From the NCBI RefSeq assembly GCF_016863255.1, contig NZ_BOON01000024.1, positions 62,001 to 126,000 of the forward strand: a stretch of DNA of 64,000 bases, in the 5' to 3' direction. The notes under the pieces were generated by a model, which saw only the letters and a list, made by a program, of their open reading frames with translations, did no database searches and was not told the DNA's origin. Both the position numbers and the translations under genes were made by a program. Below are positions 15,808 through 24,993 of the stretch, piece after piece; position 1 is the stretch's first letter; every line of letters starts with the position of its first letter. The DNA is from Planosporangium mesophilum (GTDB taxonomy: Bacteria; Actinomycetota; Actinomycetes; Mycobacteriales; Micromonosporaceae).

Positions 15808-17211
15808 TTACGAGGCGCCGAGGGAGCGGACCTGTACCCGCTCGCGCTGATTCGTCATGACACGAGCTTGACATCCTCCCCGCCGTGAACGACGGGGATT
15901 CCCGTGGTTGCTCGCCAGAGTTAGTCGGCGAGGCCACGGACGGGTTCCTGCTTCACCGGGGTCTGCTGCGGCTAGCCGCGGTCTCATAACCCCTCCACAG
16001 GCGTTTAACGTCTCCGCAACCGGCGCGAGGCCGGTGGTCTGCCCTGCGGCGACAAGAATGTTCGTGGCAGCGTTGTAGTCCCGATCCAAGGTGGTTCCGC
16101 AGCCGGCGCAGGTCCATACCCGCACGCTCAGCGGCTTCGGACCGTCCAACCGGCCGCACACCCCGCACGACTGCGACGTGTACGCCGGATCCACCGCGAG
16201 CACGCTCCGGCCGTACTCGGCGGCCTTGACGGTCAGGACCCGCAGAAACTGGCCCCAACCCGCATCGTGCACGGAGCGGCGCAACCCTGCACCTCGGCGG
16301 CCTTTCGCGCCGGAGCGAGCCAGGCCGCGCACGTTCAATGCCTCTACGGTGATCGTTTGGTTTTCACTAACCAGCCGGAGAGCGAGGTTGTGCGCGTGGT
16401 CGAGCCGGGCCTCCCGCACCTTGCGGTGGGCTGCTGTTACCTTCGCCCGAGCCTTGGCCCGGTTCTTACTGTCCTTCTCCTTCCGCGCGAGAGCGCGCTG
16501 ATGATGAGCGAGCCGCCGCTGGGCGGCCCGCAGAAACCTCGGGTTGGCGATCTTGTCGCGTGTGCCGTCCGTGGCGACCACGGCCGCGAAGTCGACCAAA
16601 CCAAGGTCCAACGCGACGTGCCGGCTCGATTCGGGCAGCGGCTGCTTGGCTGGGGTCTCGACGACGAACGAGACGTAGTACCGACCGTCAGCCTCACCGA
16701 CCACGGTCACGCTCGACGGGTTCGACGGCAGTCGGCGAGAAAGCCGGAACATGACCTCACCAGGCACACCCGGCAGGGTCAGCAGCGCCCGCTCCCGATT
16801 CACGACCCGGATCTTGAACCGGGAGTTACGCGTGTATCGCACAGCCTGCCGGGCGTTCTTCTTGCTCTTGAACCTGGGCTTACCGACGAACCGGCCCTTG
16901 CCGCCGTTGGCTTTGCGGTTCTTGGCCGCCTGGAAGAAGTTGCGGTAGGCACGGTCCGCGTCGGCGAGGGCCTGCTGCAACACGACCGCCGACACCTCAC
17001 CCAACCAGGCCCGCTCCGGGGTCTTCTTCGCTTCAGTCAAGCGCTGGGACAGTTCGGCGAGTTTCGGGTACGTCAGGCCATTCGCATGGGCGGTCTCGCG
17101 GGCGTGGAGCGCGTCATTGTAGACGACCCGCGCACACCCGAACGCTCGCGCGAGGGCAGGCTCCTGTGCGGGCGTCGGGTACGCCCGGTACTGGAACCTC
17201 TTGGTCGTCAT
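15808..17211 (-). CDS. tnpB: TnpB-type RNA-guided nuclease of IS200/IS605 family, extended C-terminus
   Basis: 467 residues. N-terminal helix-turn-helix (KRFQYRAYPTPAQEPALAR), then a RuvC-like domain with D202 (ALDLGLVDFA), E290 (TITVEALNVRGL) and D378 (LDRDYNAATN). A zinc ribbon (Cys 349/352 and 368/371) is present, so the catalytic set is intact. TnpB cuts DNA guided by an RNA from its own 3' end. There is no stop before the right-end hairpin: the frame reads through it into flanking DNA for about 35 residues (ASNHGNPRRSRRGG onward). No TnpA is present. Confidence 0.88.
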   Translation of the reverse strand: MTTKRFQYRAYPTPAQEPALARAFGCARVVYNDALHARETAHANGLTYPKLAELSQRLTEAKKTPERAWLGEVSAVVLQQALADADRAYRNFFQAAKNRKANGGKGRFVGKPRFKSKKNARQAVRYTRNSRFKIRVVNRERALLTLPGVPGEVMFRLSRRLPSNPSSVTVVGEADGRYYVSFVVETPAKQPLPESSRHVALDLGLVDFAAVVATDGTRDKIANPRFLRAAQRRLAHHQRALARKEKDSKNRAKARAKVTAAHRKVREARLDHAHNLALRLVSENQTITVEALNVRGLARSGAKGRRGAGLRRSVHDAGWGQFLRVLTVKAAEYGRSVLAVDPAYTSQSCGVCGRLDGPKPLSVRVWTCAGCGTTLDRDYNAATNILVAAGQTTGLAPVAETLNACGGVMRPRLAAADPGEAGTRPWPRRLTLASNHGNPRRSRRGGCQARVMTNQRERVQVRSLGAS

Positions 17212-17350
17212 GAGATCAGTATCGACCAGGGGTACGACACTTCTCGATCTCCATGCTTGGACGATGGACGTCTGTCCGCCGTGACCGCGAACAGGCTTTT
17301 CCTTGCCCCGCTACACGGGACAGTCCGCTTCACCCCCGGCCTGAAGGCCG
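15867..17350 (-). mobile_element. TnpB-only IS200/IS605-type element
   Basis: Right end at about 15867-15868 after the GGATGTCAA hairpin. The left end is not clear: upstream of tnpB the minus strand holds pairable segments (CGGCC-TGAA-GGCCG, about 17337-17350), but no exact junction is seen. 17212-17390 has no gene. The element separates the YkvA gene from the aromatic region. Confidence 0.6.
15868..16010 (-). ncRNA. candidate omega RNA (guide scaffold) at the TnpB right end
   Basis: On the minus strand the hairpin CCCCGTCG-TTCA-CGGCGGGG (about 15878-15897), then AGGATGTCAA, matches the usual right end of TnpB elements. In this family the RNA scaffold covers the 3' part of tnpB up to this end, and the guide is the flanking sequence just beyond (about 15848-15867). 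The 5' boundary is a guess. Confidence 0.5.
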
Positions 17351-17390
17351 CAGCACTGCGGACAAACCCGGTAGCGACGAATCGTCAGCC

Positions 17391-17428
17391 GAGAGCCCCG
17401 GCGGGTCGGCCGACCCGCCGGGGCTCTC
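17391..17428. terminator. terminator after the aldehyde dehydrogenase
   Basis: A perfect 38-base palindrome (19-bp arms, beginning GAGAGCCCCGGCGGGTCGG), just past the dehydrogenase stop. Confidence 0.85.
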
Positions 17429-17441
17429 GTGAATACCGCTG

Positions 17442-18893
17442 TCAGGCCGGGAATCCGACCGAGTGGGTGTCCATGAACTCGCGGATGCCCTCGATGCCCA
17501 TCTCCCGGCCCATGCCGCTCTGGTTGAAGCCACCGAACGGCGCCCGCTCGTCGAGGTGCGCGGCACCGTGCGAGTTGACGAACGTGTACCCGGTCCGCAG
17601 CTGGGCGGCGACCGCGGCGGCGCGGTCGAGGTCCTGCGTCCAGACCGACGAGCACAGACCCGACCAGGTGTCGTTGGCGCGGGCGATCGCGTCGTTGTCG
17701 TCGTCGAACGGCAGGATCGGCAGGGTCGGGCCGAACTGCTCCTCGACCACCACGCGGGCGTCGTCGGCGGGGTCGAGCACCAGCGACGGGCGGATGAAGT
17801 TGCCTCCGAGGTCGGGCAGCTCGCCGAACTCGCGCACCTCGGCGCCGGTCTGGCGGGCGTGGTCGACGAGCTCCTGGACGTACTCGAGCTGGCGCCGGCT
17901 GTGCAGCGGGCCCATGGTGACGCCCTCGTCGAGGCCGTGCCCGAGGCGGGTGGCGGCGGCGATCGCGGACAGCCCCTCCACCACTTCCTCATACCGCGAC
18001 CGGTGCACGTAGAGCCGCTTCGAGGCCATGCAGATCTGGCCGGTGGAGTCGAACGTGCCGGTGAACAGCCGCTGCATCGCCTCGGGGCCGAGGTCGGCGT
18101 CGGCCAGGACGATCGCCGGGTCGTTGCCGCCGAGCTCCAGCGCCACCCGGGTCAGGGACGCGGCCGCCATCTCCATGATCCGCTTGCCGCCGCCGACGCT
18201 GCCGGTGAAGCAGACCTTCCGTACCCGGTCGTCCTGGATCAGCACGGGGCCGACCTCGGCATCGGTACCGGTGACGACGTTGAGCACGCCCGGCGGGAGC
18301 GCCTCGGCCACCAGTTGCACCGTGCGGACGGTGGCCAGCGGCGCGGTGGGTGGCGGCTTCACCACGACGGTGTTGCCGGCCAGCAGCGCCTGGGGCAGCG
18401 AGGCGGCCAGGATCGCCAGCGGCCAGTTGAACGGGACGATGATCGTCACCACGCCCAGCGGCAGGTAGGAGACCTCGGTCCGGTACGGCGGGCCCGCCAG
18501 CCGGCTCACGTGGTCCAGCTCGTCGGTCAGGCCGACCGCCAGGTTGAAGCGGTGCTCGAAGACGATGGAGTCGATGAAGGACTCCATCCGGATCTTGCCG
18601 TTCTCGCGGGTCAGGACCTCCGCCGTCGCGGGGCGGTCGGCCTCCAGCGGTGCGATCGCCTTGGTCAGCAGTGCCGCCCGCTCCTGCGGGGTGCGCGCCG
18701 CCCACTCCGGGAAGGCCCGGTGCGCGGCGGCCACCGCGGCCTCGGCCTGCTTGCTGCTCGCGGCGGCCGCGTACCCGACGACGGACACCCCGTCGGCCGG
18801 ATCGATGACCCGCAGCGTGTCGTCGGACGTGTGCACGGCGCCGTCGATGAAGAGGTCGGTCCTGATCTCGGGCAACTGGTCGAGGGACACCAT
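17442..18893 (-). CDS. aldehyde dehydrogenase
   Basis: 483 residues. Hallmarks are VPFNWPLAILAASLPQAL (cofactor entry), FTGSVGGGKRIM, the Glu loop LELGGNDPAIV and the Cys loop GQICMASKRLYV. It oxidises an aldehyde to an acid with NAD(P). I chose the ATG of MVSLDQLPE, preceded by GAGCGAGG. It is divergent from the MHS transporter, with two copies of the regulatory motif between them. An aromatic aldehyde such as vanillin is a reasonable inferred substrate, not shown by sequence. Confidence 0.88.
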   Translation of the reverse strand: MVSLDQLPEIRTDLFIDGAVHTSDDTLRVIDPADGVSVVGYAAAASSKQAEAAVAAAHRAFPEWAARTPQERAALLTKAIAPLEADRPATAEVLTRENGKIRMESFIDSIVFEHRFNLAVGLTDELDHVSRLAGPPYRTEVSYLPLGVVTIIVPFNWPLAILAASLPQALLAGNTVVVKPPPTAPLATVRTVQLVAEALPPGVLNVVTGTDAEVGPVLIQDDRVRKVCFTGSVGGGKRIMEMAAASLTRVALELGGNDPAIVLADADLGPEAMQRLFTGTFDSTGQICMASKRLYVHRSRYEEVVEGLSAIAAATRLGHGLDEGVTMGPLHSRRQLEYVQELVDHARQTGAEVREFGELPDLGGNFIRPSLVLDPADDARVVVEEQFGPTLPILPFDDDNDAIARANDTWSGLCSSVWTQDLDRAAAVAAQLRTGYTFVNSHGAAHLDERAPFGGFNQSGMGREMGIEGIREFMDTHSVGFPA

Positions 18894-19029
18894 GTGGCCT
18901 CGCTCCTCTCGGTCGTCGCAGAGCCATGCAACGGCCGCGACTGTGTGTTGGGTCACCGTAGACCGGTCGCGGGGTGACCTCCCGAGTCATCGGACCCGTA
19001 CCGGCAGGTTCACTCCGGAGACCGGCGAC

Positions 19030-19052
19030 GCGACATCTGACGTAGTACGGCC
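19030..19052 (+). promoter_or_regulatory. cluster motif, copy 1
   Basis: GCGAC-ATC-TGACGTAG-TACGGCC, in the 406-base gap between divergent aldehyde dehydrogenase and MHS genes. Thirteen core bases are identical in all three copies found. It is 137 bases from the dehydrogenase start. The rest of the gap has no gene. Confidence 0.55.
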
Positions 19053-19134
19053 GTCGACCGACGTTCACCCGACCGGGTGACGGCATCGCGGACCTGGCCG
19101 AAAGGGGCGTTGACCTGCGATTGGCGCCGGTGAT

Positions 19135-19157
19135 GCGACAGATGACGTAGACCGTCC
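19135..19157 (+). promoter_or_regulatory. cluster motif, copy 2
   Basis: GCGAC-AGA-TGACGTAG-ACCGTCC, starting exactly 105 bases after copy 1 (ten helical turns) and in the same orientation. It is 143 bases before the MHS start, with TATCCCTATAG nearby as possible promoter sequence. Confidence 0.55.
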
Positions 19158-19299
19158 GGTACAAGCGACGCGGCCCGGTCGGGTCGGTGGGCTCGGGCGC
19201 GGTGACCGCTGACCAGCTTGTATCCCTATAGCCGTGAGACCGGCATCACACCCCGCCCCGGCTACATATACCAGCCGGCCTCCTGAGGAGAAAAGACGC

Positions 19300-20643
19300 G
19301 TGGCCTTACCCGCAACCGCCGATAAGTCGCGGACGAAGCGCATCTTCGCCGCGAGCTTCATCGGTACCGCGATCGAGTGGTACGACTACTACATCTTCGG
19401 CACCGCCGCCGCGCTGGCGTTCGGCAGCCTGTTCTACCCCAAGTTCTCGCCGGTCGCCGGCACGCTGGCGGCCTTCGCGACCTTCGCGGTCGGCTTCGTC
19501 GCCCGCCCGCTGGGCGCCGCGATCATCGGGCACTTCGGTGACCGGATCGGCCGCAAGTCGATGCTGATCCTCACGCTGCTGATGACCGGTGGCGCCACGT
19601 TCGCCATCGGCCTGCTGCCCACGTACGCGGCCATCGGCGTCGGGGCGCCCGTGCTGCTGGTGGCGCTCCGCCTGATCCAGGGCTTCGGTGTGGGCGGTGA
19701 GTGGGGCGGTGCGGTCCTGATCGCCACCGAGCACGCCTCACCGAGGCGCCGCGCGGTCTACGGCAGCTTCGCCCAGCTCGGCCTCCCCGCCGGCGTGCTG
19801 CTGTCCAACCTCGCCTTCCTCGCTGTGTCGGGAATGTCGAATGAGGACTTCCTCAGCTACGGCTGGCGCATCCCCTTCATCATCAGCATCGTCCTGGTCG
19901 TCGTCGGCTTCATGATCCGCTCCAAGCTGGAGGACGCGCCCGAGTTCCAGGCGGTCAAGCAGGACAAGGCGACCAGCAAGGTTCCCGTCGCCGACCTCGT
20001 GCGCCGGCAGTCGGGCACGCTCCTGCTGGCCAGCCTGGCCTCCATCGCCCCGCCCGCGGTCGGCTACACGGTCATCGCGTACATGCTGAACTACGGCACC
20101 ACGGTGGTGGGCTTCAGCCGGTCCACGCTGCTCACGCTGATCCTGCTGTCGACCGCCGCGTGGGGCGCCACGATCGTGGGCGCCGCGGTGCTCGCGGACC
20201 GGTTCGGCTCCAAGAAGGTGTACCTGTTCGGCGCGCTGACCGCGGTGATCTGGCCGTGGCCCATGTTCGAGATGGTCAACACCAAGAGCACCGGCCTGGC
20301 GCTGATCGCCTTCATGGTGGCCGCGATCGTGCAGGGCCTCATGGCCGGCGCCCAGGGCGGCCTGTTCACCGACATCTTCGAGGTGCGCACCCGGTATAGC
20401 GGTATCTCCATCTCCTACCAGCTGGGCGGCATGATCGGCGGGGCGATCACCCCGTTGGTGGCGACCGCGCTGTTCGGCGCCTACAAGTCCTCCACGCCGA
20501 TCGCGCTCTACGTGTCCGCGCTGGCACTGGTGAGCCTGCTCGCCGCCCTCGGGCTGCGCAACCAGGCCAAGGCCCGCGAGGCCGCAGCGGGCGCGGCCCA
20601 GCCGGTCGACGGCGGGGTTCCCGCGACGGAGCCGGCGCGGTGA
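19300..20643 (+). CDS. MHS-family MFS transporter (organic/aromatic acid:H+ symporter type)
   Basis: 447 residues from the GTG 9 bases after GAGGAG. IGTAIEWYDYYIFGTAAALAF and GHFGDRIGRKSMLILTLLM are diagnostic for the metabolite:H+ symporter group (ShiA/ProP type), with about twelve membrane helices. Members import dicarboxylates, betaine, shikimate or aromatic acids. Its promoter carries the cluster motif, so it probably imports the substrate of the catabolic genes. Substrate is inferred. Confidence 0.85.
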   Translation: MALPATADKSRTKRIFAASFIGTAIEWYDYYIFGTAAALAFGSLFYPKFSPVAGTLAAFATFAVGFVARPLGAAIIGHFGDRIGRKSMLILTLLMTGGATFAIGLLPTYAAIGVGAPVLLVALRLIQGFGVGGEWGGAVLIATEHASPRRRAVYGSFAQLGLPAGVLLSNLAFLAVSGMSNEDFLSYGWRIPFIISIVLVVVGFMIRSKLEDAPEFQAVKQDKATSKVPVADLVRRQSGTLLLASLASIAPPAVGYTVIAYMLNYGTTVVGFSRSTLLTLILLSTAAWGATIVGAAVLADRFGSKKVYLFGALTAVIWPWPMFEMVNTKSTGLALIAFMVAAIVQGLMAGAQGGLFTDIFEVRTRYSGISISYQLGGMIGGAITPLVATALFGAYKSSTPIALYVSALALVSLLAALGLRNQAKAREAAAGAAQPVDGGVPATEPAR

Positions 20644-20663
20644 CGTGAGCTCGCAGCCACTCC

Positions 20664-20708
20664 GCTCGGTGTGCCGCCGGGGTTCGACCCCCCGGCGGCG
20701 CACCGAGC
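20664..20708 (+). terminator. terminator after the MHS transporter
   Basis: 19-bp arms (GCTCGGTGTGCCGCCGGGG, one G-U pair when folded) around a 7-base loop. It separates the transporter from the sensor kinase gene, so the kinase has its own promoter. Confidence 0.85.
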
Positions 20709-20745
20709 CGCTGCAACACCGGTACCGGTCGGGGGGCGGGTGGAT

Positions 20746-22383
20746 ATGATTCGCGCCGAACGCGGGCTTTACGGTGGTTCCGGGCCTAGCGACCAGGCAG
20801 AGGTGTGCAGCAACGTGAAATGCCGTGTCGACGAACCGTCCGTGCCGGGTCTCGGCGCCGACTCCGTGCTGCGCGCCCTCGTGGCCGTGTCCGCCGACGG
20901 CCTGGCGCTGCTCGACCGGCACGGCCGCTTCACCGTGCTCAACGCCGCCGCCCTCGACGTGCTGGGACTGCCCGCCGACGACCTCATCGGGCACCCGGCC
21001 CCGTTCCCGCTGGGCGACGCCGACCTCGCCGGGCTGCGCGACCACCGCCGCCGCACCGTGTGGCTGACCCCGGACGGGCGCCGGCGCGACCTGGAGTACC
21101 GGCTCGTCCCCCTGGCCGGCGGTGCCTACGCGGCCTGGTTCAGCGACGTGACCAACGTCCTGCGGCAGCAGGAGCGGCTCACCGCCATCACCCGCGCCGC
21201 CTCCAGCGTCGCGGACGCCGGTTCGCTGCGGGGGACCCTGGACGCCGTGGCGAACGAGATCGTGATGACCGCGAACATCGCCGCCGTCCAGATCCTGGCG
21301 ATCGACAACCCCTCCGACGAACTGCGGGTACTGGGCATGGCCGGCTTCGGGGACGCCGCCGACTTCGTCCAGCGGCTGTCCGCCTGCCGGCGGCTGGGCG
21401 CCCGCGTCCGCTTCATGGACGCCATCCAGACCCGCGAACCGGTCGTGGTCCTCAACCGGAAGCCCGCCATCCTGGCCGACCCGACCTGGGCGCCGCTGCA
21501 CGAGATCATGGACTACCCGAACTGGGACAGCTTCGCCTCCATGCCCCTGATCGTGCGCGGCCGGACCATCGGCGTCATCAACGCGTACTACGTACCGGGG
21601 GACGACCCGGGCCCCAGCTCGCTGGCCTTCCTCGAGGCGATGGCCGACCACGCCGCCATCGCGATCGACATCGCGGCGCACCTGGCCCGTACCCGCTCCC
21701 AGGCCCAGTCGGACGAGCGCCGCCGGCTGGCCCGGGACCTGCACGACTCGGTCGTACAGCAGTTGTTCTCGATGCGCATGCAGGCCGAGGCGCTGCGCAG
21801 CCAGGTCGACAACGCCGACGCCGACCCGGCGCGGATGCGCAGCCGGGCGCAGGAGCTGGCCGACCTGTCCCGGACCGCGCTGGCCGACCTGCGCGGGCTG
21901 GTCTTCGAGCTGCACCCGCTGGAGCTTGCCGAGCTGGGCCTGGTGGAGGCCGTCCGGGCCCACGCGGCGAGCCTGCAGGCGCGTACCGCCCTGGTGGTCG
22001 ACGTCCAGGCGCCCGAGGAGCTGGACTTCGACCTGGCGATCGAGATCCAGGAGGACCTGTACCGCATCGTCCAGGAGGCCCTGCACAACGTCGTCAAGCA
22101 CGCCCGGGCCTCCACCGTGGCGGTCCGCTTCGCCCTGGCCGACCGCGTGCTGTCCATCGACGTCACCGACGACGGCTGCGGCCCGGAGCCCGGCCCGGAG
22201 CGGGCTGCGCCCACCCGGGCGCCACGGGCCACGCTCGGGCTGGTATCCATGCGGGAACGGGCGGAGCGGTGGGGCGGCCAGTTGTACGCCGGCCCGCACC
22301 CGACCGGCGGCTGGACCGTTAAGGTCACGGTGCCGGCAGCGGCCTGGCACAACCAGCCAGTGGAGGAGACGACGAGCAGGTGA
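20746..22383 (+). CDS. NarL-type sensor histidine kinase with PAS and GAF domains
   Basis: 545 residues. A PAS-like domain (about 40-140), a GAF domain (about 150-300), HisKA_3 dimerisation (DERRRLARDLHDSVVQQLF, phospho-accepting His 333) and a HATPase (IVQEALHNVVKHARA, DDGCG, GLVSMRERAERWGG). No membrane helices, so the signal is cytoplasmic, possibly a small aromatic bound by GAF. Start uncertain: a GTG at 20815 is an alternative. It overlaps the regulator gene by 4 bases and sits between transporter and catabolic genes. Confidence 0.88.
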   Translation: MIRAERGLYGGSGPSDQAEVCSNVKCRVDEPSVPGLGADSVLRALVAVSADGLALLDRHGRFTVLNAAALDVLGLPADDLIGHPAPFPLGDADLAGLRDHRRRTVWLTPDGRRRDLEYRLVPLAGGAYAAWFSDVTNVLRQQERLTAITRAASSVADAGSLRGTLDAVANEIVMTANIAAVQILAIDNPSDELRVLGMAGFGDAADFVQRLSACRRLGARVRFMDAIQTREPVVVLNRKPAILADPTWAPLHEIMDYPNWDSFASMPLIVRGRTIGVINAYYVPGDDPGPSSLAFLEAMADHAAIAIDIAAHLARTRSQAQSDERRRLARDLHDSVVQQLFSMRMQAEALRSQVDNADADPARMRSRAQELADLSRTALADLRGLVFELHPLELAELGLVEAVRAHAASLQARTALVVDVQAPEELDFDLAIEIQEDLYRIVQEALHNVVKHARASTVAVRFALADRVLSIDVTDDGCGPEPGPERAAPTRAPRATLGLVSMRERAERWGGQLYAGPHPTGGWTVKVTVPAAAWHNQPVEETTSR

Positions 22384-23057
22384 GCACCGACCGACCTCAG
22401 GACGAGGTCATCCGGGTGATGGTGGTCGACGATCACGCCATCGTCCGCCGCGGACTGCTCGCCTACGCCGATACGATCCCGTTCCTGCACGTGGTCGGCG
22501 AGGCGGCCGACGGCGAGCAGGCGGTCGCCCTCCTCCGGCAGTGGCATACCACGGGGGACCCCATGCCCGACGTGGTGCTGATGGACCTGCGGATGCCCCG
22601 GATGGACGGCGTGGCGGCGACCGAGGTGATCACCCGGGCCCATCCGGACGTGAAGGTCGTCGTGCTCACCAGCTTCGGCGAGGTGGAGCGGGTGCATGCC
22701 GCGCTGGCTGCCGGAGCGGCCGGGTACCTGCTCAAGGACGCCGATCCGAACGAGGTGGCCACCGCCATCCGGGCCGCGGCGGCCGGCGAGGTCCACCTGG
22801 ACTCGGCCGTCGCCCGCCAGCTCACGAAGCGGATCGCGGCCCCGCAGGTCGGGCTGGCGTCCCTGACGGCGCGGGAGCGGGAGATCCTGGTCCTGGTCGC
22901 CCGGGGGAAGTCCAACCGGGAGATCGCCGACACCCTGGTCATCAGCGAGCGTACGGCCCGCACGCACGTCAGCAACGTCCTGACCAAGCTCCAGCTCGCC
23001 TCGCGGACGCAGGCCGCGCTTCTGGCCATCAGGGAAGGGCTCATCCCGCCGACCTGA
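22380..23057 (+). CDS. NarL/FixJ-family response regulator
   Basis: 225 residues from a GTG overlapping the kinase stop (GTGA). Receiver domain with acidic pocket VMVVDDHAIV, phosphorylation site D69 (VVLMDLRMPRMDG) and K in YLLKDADPN. The C-terminal LuxR helix-turn-helix is LTAREREILVLVARGKSN to RTARTHVSNVL. It is the best candidate for binding the GCGAC-N3-TGACGTAG motif, which is found only around this gene group in the window. Confidence 0.92.
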   Translation: MSTDRPQDEVIRVMVVDDHAIVRRGLLAYADTIPFLHVVGEAADGEQAVALLRQWHTTGDPMPDVVLMDLRMPRMDGVAATEVITRAHPDVKVVVLTSFGEVERVHAALAAGAAGYLLKDADPNEVATAIRAAAAGEVHLDSAVARQLTKRIAAPQVGLASLTAREREILVLVARGKSNREIADTLVISERTARTHVSNVLTKLQLASRTQAALLAIREGLIPPT

Positions 23058-23089
23058 CCGGCGGCGGCGCGGGACCCGGTGACGGGACC

Positions 23090-23112
23090 GCGACGGATGA
23101 CGTAGGCGATCC
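23090..23112 (+). promoter_or_regulatory. cluster motif, copy 3
   Basis: GCGAC-GGA-TGACGTAG-GCGATCC, between the response regulator and the reductase gene, 133 bases before the reductase start. A second dyad-like element, CGTACTTCGTACG, follows at about 23165. Confidence 0.55.
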
Positions 23113-23244
23113 CCGCCGCAACGGTTGTCCACGAGCTGACATCGGGCCGATCCCTGCCCCTTGCGTACTTCGTACGTTGTGTGTGACGGCGGTCATGTGT
23201 GATCGCCCTCGCCTACCGGTAACCACCCAGGGAGGTCCCGCGCC

Positions 23245-24237
23245 GTGACATCCACCGTTTTCGACGCATCCGCCCCCGCGGCCCGCACCAGTTCCGACTT
23301 CGAGGCCGAAGTCGTGGTCGTGGAGCGCCGCGACGAGGCGGATGGGGTCGTCGGTGTGGAGCTCGCCCTCCCGGGCGGGTCGGACCTGCCGTCCTGGACG
23401 CCGGGCGCACACATCGACGTCGAGCTGCCGGGCGGGCTGACCCGCCAGTACTCGCTCTGCGGCGACCCCGCCGACACCAGCCGCTGGCGCATCGGCGTCC
23501 TCCGCGAAATCGACGGGCGCGGTGGCTCCCGGTGGATCGCCGAGGAGCTGACCGTCGGGACGAGCCTGCGCATCCGCGGCCCCCGCAACAACTTCCCGCT
23601 GCACCCCGCGGCGCGGTACGTCTTCGTGGCCGGCGGCATCGGCATCACCCCGCTGGTGCCGATGGTGCGCGCGGCCGAGGCGGCCGGCGCCGACTGGGTA
23701 CTGCACTACGGCGGTCGTACCCGCGCCTCCATGGCCTTCCTGGGTGAGCTGGCCGGCTACGGCGACCGGGTCCGGGTCCACCCGCAGGACGAGACCGGCC
23801 TGCTCGACCTCGACGCGATCCTGGGCGCGCCCGCCGAGGGCACCCTGGTCTACTGCTGCGGCCCGACCGCGCTGCTGGACGTGGTGGCGGAGCGCTGCCG
23901 CGAGTGGCCGGCCGGCTCGCTGCACGTCGAGCGGTTCACCGCCGCCCCGGCCGTCGTCGACGGCGAGGATACCGGGTTCGAGGTGGTCTGCGAACGCTCC
24001 GGCCTGACCGTCGCGGTACCGCCGGAGCTGAGCATCCTCGAGGCGGTGGAGAATGCCGGGGTCAACGTCCTGTCGTCGTGCACCGAGGGCATCTGCGGCA
24101 CCTGCGAGACCCCGGTACTCGAGGGGGAGCCCGACCACCGCGACTCGCTGCTCACCGAGGACGAGCGGGCCGCCAACGACACGATGATGATCTGCGTCTC
24201 CCGCTGCCGGGGCGCCCGCCTCGTCCTCGACCTCTAG
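23245..24237 (+). CDS. ferredoxin-type reductase of a Rieske oxygenase (class IA, VanB/PDR-like)
   Basis: 330 residues from a GTG with GGGAGG upstream. FMN domain ([10 protein letters not shown]), NAD domain ([28 protein letters not shown]) and a C-terminal plant-type 2Fe-2S domain ([11 protein letters not shown], then MMICVSRC). This order is that of phthalate dioxygenase reductase and vanillate demethylase reductase. It passes electrons from NADH to the Rieske oxygenase encoded two genes downstream. First gene of the catabolic operon. Confidence 0.92.
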   Translation: MTSTVFDASAPAARTSSDFEAEVVVVERRDEADGVVGVELALPGGSDLPSWTPGAHIDVELPGGLTRQYSLCGDPADTSRWRIGVLREIDGRGGSRWIAEELTVGTSLRIRGPRNNFPLHPAARYVFVAGGIGITPLVPMVRAAEAAGADWVLHYGGRTRASMAFLGELAGYGDRVRVHPQDETGLLDLDAILGAPAEGTLVYCCGPTALLDVVAERCREWPAGSLHVERFTAAPAVVDGEDTGFEVVCERSGLTVAVPPELSILEAVENAGVNVLSSCTEGICGTCETPVLEGEPDHRDSLLTEDERAANDTMMICVSRCRGARLVLDL

Positions 24238-24268
24238 ACCGTCCGCCCACCACTACCTGGAAGGCCGC

Positions 24269-24982
24269 ATGAGCCAGCACGTGATCGTACGGACCAAGCG
24301 GCGGCCCGACCCCGAGGCCGTGAGCGTTCTCGGCCGCGTCGGTGTCGCCACCGCGCACGAGGCGATGGGCCGTCGTGGCCTGACCCACCCGGTGCTGCGG
24401 CCGATCTACCCGGGTGCGCGCATCGCCGGGCGCGCCGTGACCGTACTCAGCCAGCCCGGCGACAACCTGATGATCCACGCCTGCATCGAGCAGTGCGGCC
24501 CCGGTGACATCCTCGTCGTCACCACCACCTCGCCGTCGACCGACGGCATGTTCGGTGAGCTGTTCGCCACCCAGCTCGCCGCCCGCGGCGTCCTCGGCCT
24601 GATCATCGACGCCGGTGTCCGCGACGTCGCCGACCTGACCGCGATGGGCTTCCCCGTGTGGTCGCGCGCCGTCTCCGCCCAGGGCACCGTCAAGGCAACC
24701 CCCGGCTCGGTGAACGTGCCGGTCGTCCTCGCGGGCGCGCAGGTACGGCCGGGCGACGTGATCGTCGCCGACGACGACGGCGTGCTCGTCGTCCCGCTCC
24801 CGGACGCCCCTGGCGTGGCGGAGAAGTCGCTCGCCCGCGAGGCCGCGGAGCAGGAGAAGCGCGAGAAGTTCCAGGCCGGCGTCCTCGGCCTCGACGTCTA
24901 CGGCATGCGGGAGAAGCTCGCTGCCCTGGGCGTCACCTACGTCGACGAGCCGGCGGACGACGCCGAGCCCGGCAACCTCTGA
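24269..24982 (+). CDS. LigK/HMG-type aldolase (4-carboxy-4-hydroxy-2-oxoadipate aldolase/oxaloacetate decarboxylase)
   Basis: 237 residues, about the family length. A-T-A-H-E-A-M-G near the N-terminus, [25 protein letters not shown] and [26 protein letters not shown] are the RraA-like fold with the metal site D of DAGVRD. Family members split CHA into pyruvate and oxaloacetate at the end of the 4,5-cleavage pathway for protocatechuate or gallate. The neighbouring LigA/LigB genes fit this. RraA-fold proteins also have other roles, so the exact substrate is inferred from context. Confidence 0.85.
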   Translation: MSQHVIVRTKRRPDPEAVSVLGRVGVATAHEAMGRRGLTHPVLRPIYPGARIAGRAVTVLSQPGDNLMIHACIEQCGPGDILVVTTTSPSTDGMFGELFATQLAARGVLGLIIDAGVRDVADLTAMGFPVWSRAVSAQGTVKATPGSVNVPVVLAGAQVRPGDVIVADDDGVLVVPLPDAPGVAEKSLAREAAEQEKREKFQAGVLGLDVYGMREKLAALGVTYVDEPADDAEPGNL

Positions 24983-24993
24983 GGAGAACTGTC

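Noticed and set aside
16672-16680. extra GACGTAG inside tnpB, tested as a fourth cluster motif
   Set aside because: Lacks the GCGAC half and is inside a coding region.
19738-22350. 870-residue minus-strand open frame across the MHS and kinase genes
   Set aside because: Composition-biased antisense frame; the plus-strand kinase and transporter have clear domain motifs.
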